From contig JAOZMV010000004.1 in the NCBI GenBank assembly GCA_029934095.1, positions 1-20,318 of the forward strand: a DNA stretch of 20,318 nt. The letters are read 5' to 3'. The DNA is from Desulfuromusa sp. (GTDB lineage Bacteria; Desulfobacterota; Desulfuromonadia; Desulfuromonadales; Geopsychrobacteraceae). This document shows, in pieces, positions 16,527 to 20,318 of this stretch; position 1 is the stretch's first letter, and every line of letters begins with the position of its first letter. Below the pieces are notes generated by a model. That model made no database searches. It was not told the origin of the DNA and saw only the letters and a program-made list of their open reading frames with translations. The position numbers and the translations under genes were made by a program.

Positions 16527-16690
16527 ATGCCTAAAAGGATTAAGCCCCTCTCTGACATTCAAGTAAAAACTGCTAAACCAAAAGACAAAGCTTATAAGCT
16601 GGCCGATGGTAGCGGTCTATTTCTCCTGGTCACTCCTACTGGAGGAAAGCTATGGCGAATGGATTATCGATTTAACAACAAGCGCAAAAC
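16527..16690 (+). pseudogene. P4-type tyrosine integrase, N-terminal remnant
   Basis: The first ~55 codons of a P4/CP4-57-type tyrosine recombinase, with the DUF4102 arm-binding domain. The sequence opens with MPKRIKPLSDI, then KAYKLADGSGLFLLV and KLWRMDYRFNNKRKT, all typical. An AAAGGAGG site precedes the ATG. At about 16690 similarity stops in mid-domain; the open frame continues to 16847 only as the antisense of a nucleotidyltransferase gene and has no integrase character. The core-binding and catalytic domains (R-H-R-Y) are missing here. The end of the same family reappears at 18383-18526. Confidence 0.88.
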
Positions 16691-17037
16691 CCCAAATGGC
16701 TTTCATCTGCAATTGTCAAAATATTTGTTTTACGTGAAAAGAGTTCCAGCATCACAGGGTAACCCTGCTGCGAAGGACGCTGGAACCGGTAGAAAACTTT
16801 TTCACCGGTACTTTTTTCCTGAAGTTCATAACCTCCTGCGTGAATAAAATCCCAGAAAACGGCTCCAAATTCGGGGTCAAGAGCCTCCAAACAAAGAACA
16901 ATATCGAGATCTTTAGTCGCACGAGGATCAAGTCCCGCATCGTTCAAAACGAGCCATGTTGCGGCCCCACCAATCAGAATATAACGATCTTGATACGCTG
17001 CAAAGTGGGCAGAAAATTCATCGAGACCTATAACCAT
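16672..17037 (-). CDS. Nucleotidyltransferase-fold protein, AbiEii-like toxin candidate, 3' end probably lost
   Basis: 121 residues. GGAATW at ~23-28 and the acidic pair in KDLDI (Asp43, Asp45) are the start of a nucleotidyltransferase active site as in AbiEii/MenT-like toxins; a further acidic residue is in VMLELF. It overlaps the upstream regulator stop by 10 bp (17028-17037), with GGAG 9 nt ahead, so translation is coupled. The final ~6 residues (GFCACC) are encoded by the antisense of the integrase remnant, and the homologues I recall are longer, so the protein is probably truncated at about residue 115. If so it may lack the C-terminal substrate-binding part, which would make it inactive or altered. 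A generic nucleotidyltransferase is the fallback. Confidence 0.72.
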   Translation of the reverse strand: MVIGLDEFSAHFAAYQDRYILIGGAATWLVLNDAGLDPRATKDLDIVLCLEALDPEFGAVFWDFIHAGGYELQEKSTGEKVFYRFQRPSQQGYPVMLELFSRKTNILTIADESHLGFCACC

Positions 17038-18014
17038 AAAAATTTCTCCAGCATCTCTTCTAAAGCGATTTTGACCCGTTCATCTGTTTCATCGATTAAA
17101 CTCAGATAGAGAGAAAACGGATCGACGCATTCGGCGGAAGCAAACAAGGCGGGATCATAACGCCAAAGCTGAACCAGACATGTCCCTTCGTCTTCAACCG
17201 GAATTTCTTCAATATCTGCGGCTATTTTTTTCCAGTTTTTACGCCCCAAAGCATAAATCGGTTCTCGTGGAGAAGAGAGCATACTTTGTTGCGCCAATGC
17301 AGTTTCACCAGCAGCCACACGCATATTTTGTGGAAGACCATGTTCTGCAATTCGCACGGTTTCACGGACCGGATTGCGCATATAAGGCAGGGTCTTCTCC
17401 CAAAGATGTTTCACAGATTCGGGGGACAGTAACCGTTCGCGCCCTTTACGTTCGACTGTGCCTATCTGGCTCGATTCTATCTCATCAAAAGCCCGGGACA
17501 TCGTCATTGTCGTATAGTTCAGTCTCGTGGCTAATGCTTTTGGTGTGACAGGATTGCTAATCCCTCCAGTTAAAGCAAAAACCAAAACAGCTTGCGTGGC
17601 AGGGCTGACAACATCCACAGAAATCAGCTCGTTTTTCCCTCTTCTTGCCTGTATTGCTAAACCAAGAGTCGGCCAAAACATCTGCTGGCCTGGGACTACG
17701 AAAGGGATCTGACGTTCGACCAGACGCCGCCGGGTATAGCCAGGCAGCCCTTCGGCAATCAGACAATAGCCATCAAACTCTATGTCGGATGGAATGAGTT
17801 GTCGCAAGTGTTTTACAAATGCGGCAGGGCGAAAGCTGGTAGTATCCTTTATCAGAATCCCCCAAAAGCAACGTTTGCCGATGATGATTTCCCGTAAGTC
17901 GTATTGCTGATTTAAGTATTGCGGCAGGCTTCTGGACACAGCTGTCCCCCAGACGGCGGGCAGGCCAGCCACCTTCGCTATGTATTCAACAAATTGGTGG
18001 GATAAAGTTTTCAT
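17028..18014 (-). CDS. Winged-helix regulator, putative antitoxin of an AbiE-like pair
   Basis: 328 residues. I do not recognise a named family. A basic helix-turn-helix region is in the middle (about 140-207), with VTPKALATRLNYTTMTMSRAFDEIE fitting a MarR-like winged helix (the T-M-S-R recognition helix). A beta-rich N-terminal part precedes it (RCFWGILIKD, FDGYCLIAEGLP), and a helical tail follows. It precedes a nucleotidyltransferase gene with a 10-bp overlap, the order used by AbiEi/AbiEii type IV toxin-antitoxin modules. Upstream is a large palindrome, as expected for an autorepressor. I prefer the ATG at 18014; the GTG at 18023 is in frame, and neither has a good ribosome binding site. 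It is longer than typical AbiEi (~200). Confidence 0.75.
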   Translation of the reverse strand: MKTLSHQFVEYIAKVAGLPAVWGTAVSRSLPQYLNQQYDLREIIIGKRCFWGILIKDTTSFRPAAFVKHLRQLIPSDIEFDGYCLIAEGLPGYTRRRLVERQIPFVVPGQQMFWPTLGLAIQARRGKNELISVDVVSPATQAVLVFALTGGISNPVTPKALATRLNYTTMTMSRAFDEIESSQIGTVERKGRERLLSPESVKHLWEKTLPYMRNPVRETVRIAEHGLPQNMRVAAGETALAQQSMLSSPREPIYALGRKNWKKIAADIEEIPVEDEGTCLVQLWRYDPALFASAECVDPFSLYLSLIDETDERVKIALEEMLEKFLWL

Positions 18015-18025
18015 AATTGCCACGT

Positions 18026-18078
18026 TAACATTTTATTGCACGATAACATTTAAAAAGTTATTGTGCAATAAAATGTTA
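18026..18078. promoter_or_regulatory. Large palindromic operator upstream of the regulator
   Basis: Two 22-bp arms (18026-18047 and 18057-18078) are inverted copies matching at 21 of 22 positions, around a 9-nt A/T spacer. The palindrome ends 12 bp ahead of the regulator start. Each arm has the core ttattgc/gcaataa, and a third partial copy (ttttattgcaaag) lies at 18098-18110. A weak promoter fits inside it on the minus strand: TTGCAC in one arm (18063-18068) and TATCGT in the other (18040-18045), 17 bp apart, so binding would block it. AbiEi antitoxins are known to repress from paired inverted repeats. Confidence 0.72.
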
Positions 18079-18235
18079 CCTAATTGATTTTGCTATCTTT
18101 TATTGCAAAGTATTTTTCCTCAAGCGTCAAATGATGACCATTGATCCGGGCACAACAAGGACTTCAGGATTACAAACTGTAGCGGCACGGACTGCTTCTT
18201 GAGGGCGGCTCACTATTTCCATCAATCATCCAACG

Positions 18236-18301
18236 TTTTACCGGCAACACTACCCATCTTTACCGACATTTTTTGAATTCTTTACCGACGCTTTACCGAC
18301 A
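18236..18301. repeat. Four 11-bp repeats in helical phase (ctttaccgaca type)
   Basis: Copies start at 18236, 18258, 18280 and 18291, i.e. 22, 22 and 11 bp apart, all multiples of 11. Three are near identical (ctttaccgac plus a or g) and the first has two differences. On the minus strand they read TGTCGGTAAAG. The period is not a multiple of three, so this is a DNA-level repeat, not a peptide repeat. It resembles protein-binding arrays such as iterons or arm-type sites. Confidence 0.6.
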
Positions 18302-18381
18302 GTCACATGCACAAAATCATCAAAGTAAACTCTGGAATTTTCTCCAGCAGCGATCAGGTCGAAGATTTCTTGTTTTTTCAT
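18250..18381 (-). pseudogene. 43-codon remnant resembling the start of an AlbA_2-type protein
   Basis: A short open frame with ATG at 18381, TAG at 18250-18252, and GAGGG 9-10 nt ahead of the start. Residues 1-18 (MKKQEIFDLIAAGENSRV) resemble the opening of AlbA_2/Schlafen-like ATP-binding regulators, in which the next residues are normally EFK. Here the sequence departs at Tyr19-Phe20 and continues into the 11-bp repeat array. The resemblance is recalled by eye and the rest of the domain is absent, so I call a truncated remnant. The GAGGG lies inside the integrase C-terminal remnant, so it may be fortuitous. Confidence 0.45.
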
Positions 18382-18382
18382 G

Positions 18383-18526
18383 CAATATCACCCTCTTGGG
18401 CGAGCCTATAACAGGACAAAACACCTACTAGAGCGCCGCAAAATGATGCAGACATGGGCTGATTATCTTGATGGGTTAAAAGCTGGGGCAAAGGTGATTC
18501 CTCTGCACAAGGCTGAGCGGAAATAA
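18383..18526 (+). pseudogene. P4-type tyrosine integrase, C-terminal remnant
   Basis: A plus-strand frame with no start codon of its own reads QYHPLGRAYNRT, then LERRKMMQTWADYLDGLKAG, ending in a TAA at 18524-18526 (a second TAA follows). This matches the tail of P4-type integrases: in intact members, the AYNR sequence carries the catalytic Tyr, followed by a helix ending in WADYLDGL. It is the same family and strand as the N-terminal piece at 16527-16690, so together they are the two ends of one gene, roughly 300 codons of which were lost and replaced. Confidence 0.82.
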
Positions 18527-18543
18527 TAAATTGAACAAATTTT

Positions 18544-19341
18544 TTACCATTGAGGCAACTCAAGAATCCTGAAAGTCGGTCGACCATACTCGGCACTTGC
18601 AACAATACATCGTAGGTTTTCAGCTACTTGTACGTCGGCCGCATCATGTGTATGACCGGACAAAACCAAAAACTGGGTCTCAGGATTATTTGACGCAATA
18701 TCCTTCAGGGCATCGCCTGCTGTCTTGGAACAAAAGAAAGGGAGACCTTCCTCTGACGGTTTTCCCATATACAAACAGGCTTCGGGAAAAGGCGGAACAT
18801 GGGTTAGCACGATGACCTTTCTGTATTTCGTTGCTGCTTCTTCGACATATTCAAAGAGATAGTCAGCAGCCTCCACCCCAAGCTGACATACCTGTTCAAA
18901 CTGACCACGTTTACTCAATCCAGATAGTTCTTTGATGTATAGAAAATCGTTCAGCGACAAGGAAGAATTGAAAAATGAACCAGCTCGGCCATCCCCCCAG
19001 CACCCGTGGCCAACCAGTCCAATATTGCCTGTTAATTGAACTACTCCTGTTGAAGGTAGCCACCATATTTCATTATGAGTTTTCGTGATGCTTCTCGCTA
19101 ATTCCCGCACTTTGTAAATACTTGTTCCATAATAATCGTGATTACCCAATACGAAATAAATTGGCACAGGAACTTTCTTCTGTAGTTTCAACAGCCAAGG
19201 TTCCAGTTCCTCGGGATTGCAAATATCACCACCGACCAGGATGCACTCTGGCCGTTCTTCACCAATTGTCTCAAAGAAGGTTCTTCTGGATTTTTGATTT
19301 AACCATTCAAGGTGAATATCCGTCAGCCATGCTATTTTCAT
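18544..19341 (-). CDS. Calcineurin-like metallophosphoesterase
   Basis: 265-residue cytoplasmic enzyme. The five metallophosphoesterase blocks are present in order: DIH (Asp8, His10), GGD (37-39), GNHD (66-69), LTHVPP (His181) and GHTHD (229-232). These supply the dinuclear metal ligands and the catalytic His, so it should hydrolyse phosphodiesters or phosphomonoesters. The substrate could be nucleic acid, cyclic nucleotide or protein; I cannot tell. The length is normal. The start at 19341 matches the beginning of the first motif strand (MKIAWLTDIH), though the ribosome binding site is weak. It follows the coiled-coil gene at 19432-20318 by 90 bp on the same strand, so the two may be one unit. 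Confidence 0.9.
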   Translation of the reverse strand: MKIAWLTDIHLEWLNQKSRRTFFETIGEERPECILVGGDICNPEELEPWLLKLQKKVPVPIYFVLGNHDYYGTSIYKVRELARSITKTHNEIWWLPSTGVVQLTGNIGLVGHGCWGDGRAGSFFNSSLSLNDFLYIKELSGLSKRGQFEQVCQLGVEAADYLFEYVEEAATKYRKVIVLTHVPPFPEACLYMGKPSEEGLPFFCSKTAGDALKDIASNNPETQFLVLSGHTHDAADVQVAENLRCIVASAEYGRPTFRILELPQW

Positions 19342-19431
19342 AATGAATCCGATCAGAATTTTTTCAGAAAGTTTGCAGATCGATTATCATTTGCCACTTC
19401 CGCCACTCTCGTTTTCCCGCAGATATTCAAA

Positions 19432-20318
19432 TTAACGCTCTTCAGGTGATTTCCATTTCAGAAAATGCTCAAGAGCATCGATGCTCCCAACCAATTCGCG
19501 TGCTAATTTCAAGCGTTCCAACAATCTGACCTTCTCTTCATCACCTAAATTGACAGCCTGCTGCTCGGCATCACGGAAAAACTGTTCAATCTGATTTGCC
19601 TTTCCCCACTCAGAAATGATCTGAAAAATTTCATCTCTACTCTCTTTTTGTGCCTCAGCTGCTCTCCGTTCAGCCTCTATTTTGCGTCTTTGGGCCGATT
19701 CAATTTCCCACTGTTTTCTTTCCAGTTCGGCTTGACGCTCCCACTCTTCCACCATGCGGGCAATATCAACCGCCGCGCGCTCAAGCTCTCTGGCGATCGT
19801 CTTAATTTGTCTGAACAACTCTCGTTTTTTGCTCTCCTGCCAGCGCTTGTCCCATGTCGCCCTACTGTAGGGTGAATATGCTTGCAAACATAATCTGCCA
19901 GTGGCCATTTCCAGAGTTGTGGTCCAGCTATGATCATAACCCCGCTTAGGTGGGATGTAATCTTCCACACGGACATACTTGCCATTCACGCTGCGGACAT
20001 CAACTTCTTCTGACATTTCAATAATTGTCAAGCCGATTGCGACCGTACCAATATAGACAACTGTACAGCGGTGAGGACGCCAGAGATTGTTATGATAGTA
20101 CCCCCGATATTTTTTCGGTACTTCGCGTTCATCAATCTCGTCACTATAAAACCCAGCTCCTTTCGGAGATAGGACAACCCGATGTCCATGGTCTTCCAGA
20201 TAGGTGAACAACTCATTGGCAAAAGTCAGTGCTTTATCCAAGCCTGCCTTGGTAACTGCCAGATCAATCAGCGTCCATTTTGCGGGTTTCAGATAGTCCG
20301 CCTCATAGGACAAATGAC
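19432..20318 (-). CDS. Uncharacterised coiled-coil protein (N-terminus outside the window)
   Basis: At least 294 residues; the frame is open to the window edge. The first possible start inside (TTG at 20313) has no ribosome binding site within the visible bases, so the true start is probably to the right. The visible N-terminal half is a mixed alpha/beta domain (ALTFANELFTYLEDHGHRVVLSP, then CTVVYIGTVAIGLTIIEMSEE). I do not recognise it, but I recall similar uncharacterised bacterial proteins with this domain. From ~180 to 270 it is a long charged coiled coil (ELERAAVDIARMVEEWERQAE and repeated Ala/Glu/Arg). It has no signal peptide or membrane segment. Function unknown; the pairing with a phosphoesterase is the only clue. 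Confidence 0.78.
   Translation of the reverse strand, partial: HLSYEADYLKPAKWTLIDLAVTKAGLDKALTFANELFTYLEDHGHRVVLSPKGAGFYSDEIDEREVPKKYRGYYHNNLWRPHRCTVVYIGTVAIGLTIIEMSEEVDVRSVNGKYVRVEDYIPPKRGYDHSWTTTLEMATGRLCLQAYSPYSRATWDKRWQESKKRELFRQIKTIARELERAAVDIARMVEEWERQAELERKQWEIESAQRRKIEAERRAAEAQKESRDEIFQIISEWGKANQIEQFFRDAEQQAVNLGDEEKVRLLERLKLARELVGSIDALEHFLKWKSPEER

Larger units (their letters stand above)
18079..18382. other. Intergenic stretch between the operator and the integrase tail
   Basis: 304 bp with no full-length gene. It holds the partial operator copy at 18098-18110, the 11-bp repeats and the short AlbA_2-like frame on the minus strand. A 31-codon minus frame (18127-18222) reads like coding sequence in part (SRPQEAVRAATVCNPEVLVV), but its ribosome binding site is poor and I recognise no family. 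Otherwise I see nothing. Confidence 0.5.
16349..18526. mobile_element. Remnant of a tRNA-Leu-associated genomic island with replaced integrase core
   Basis: The island reads: tRNA-Leu 3' end, integrase start, 1.7 kb of foreign cassette, integrase end. The cassette carries a helix-turn-helix regulator, a nucleotidyltransferase-fold gene, an 11-bp repeat array and the AlbA_2-like stub. Neither transposase nor terminal repeats are visible, so replacement by illegitimate recombination or a partial deletion fits better than a simple insertion. The island must extend past 18526, because no second attachment copy was seen. Confidence 0.65.

Noticed and set aside
16691..16847. Plus-strand open frame continuing from the integrase start
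   Set aside because: It is the antisense of the nucleotidyltransferase gene and shows no integrase pattern after codon ~55.
18127..18222. 31-codon minus-strand frame in the operator-integrase gap
   Set aside because: It reads partly like protein, but it is short, has a poor ribosome binding site and matches no family I know.
18378..18605. Minus-strand frame across the integrase tail
   Set aside because: It overlaps the recognisable integrase remnant and the end of the phosphoesterase gene and resembles no protein family.
20311..20313. TTG as start of the coiled-coil protein
   Set aside because: The frame is open to the window edge and there is no visible ribosome binding site, so the true start is probably outside.
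16349..20318. A second copy of the tRNA-Leu 3' end as the distal attachment site
   Set aside because: I scanned by eye and found none; it would have to lie beyond the window.
1..20318. CRISPR arrays, rRNA, insertion sequences or transposases
   Set aside because: No regularly spaced long repeats, no rRNA signatures and no transposase motifs were seen on either strand.

Overview
The window looks like chromosomal DNA of an anaerobic deltaproteobacterium, most probably of the Desulfuromonas/Geobacter/Pelobacter type. This rests on gene content: a ferredoxin-linked indolepyruvate oxidoreductase linked to two phenylacetate-CoA ligases, a DUF4382 lipoprotein, a hybrid PAS/GAF kinase, and secG followed by tRNA-Leu. 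Lineage is inference, because no rRNA or marker-gene comparison was possible.

Bases 1-7700 hold a beta-barrel outer membrane protein, a DUF4382 lipoprotein with a strong terminator behind it, and the gene run iorA-iorB-paaK-ACT-paaK, all on the minus strand. IorAB oxidises aryl-pyruvates to aryl-acetyl-CoA and reduced ferredoxin. The ligases interconvert aryl-acetyl-CoA and the free acid. The ACT protein is a plausible aromatic amino acid sensor. Together this is an aromatic amino acid degradation unit.

Bases 7740-15710, also minus strand, hold housekeeping and regulatory genes: a Na+/phosphate symporter abutting a Ppx/GppA exopolyphosphatase (phosphate homeostasis); a cyclic-nucleotide-binding protein behind a gamma-carbonic anhydrase-like protein; an HU/IHF protein; two tandem XRE-cupin regulators; and a hybrid sensor kinase (PAS-GAF-PAS-HisKA-HATPase-REC).

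Bases 15905-16413 switch to the plus strand: secG, then tRNA-Leu(GAG) with a clear promoter and terminator. From 16414 onward is an accessory region. A P4-type tyrosine integrase starts just downstream of the tRNA but survives only as its first ~55 codons (16527-~16690) and its last ~48 codons (18383-18526). The middle has been replaced by about 1.7 kb carrying a minus-strand helix-turn-helix regulator overlapping a nucleotidyltransferase-fold gene (AbiE-like type IV toxin-antitoxin architecture). A 22-bp-arm near-perfect palindrome lies just upstream of the regulator. The same replaced segment carries an 11-bp repeat array in helical phase and a 43-codon remnant resembling the start of AlbA_2-type proteins. 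Beyond the integrase remnant are a metallophosphoesterase and a coiled-coil protein of unknown function that runs off the right edge.

The most interesting material is the broken integrase with a toxin-antitoxin-like cassette inside it and the DNA-level repeats around it.
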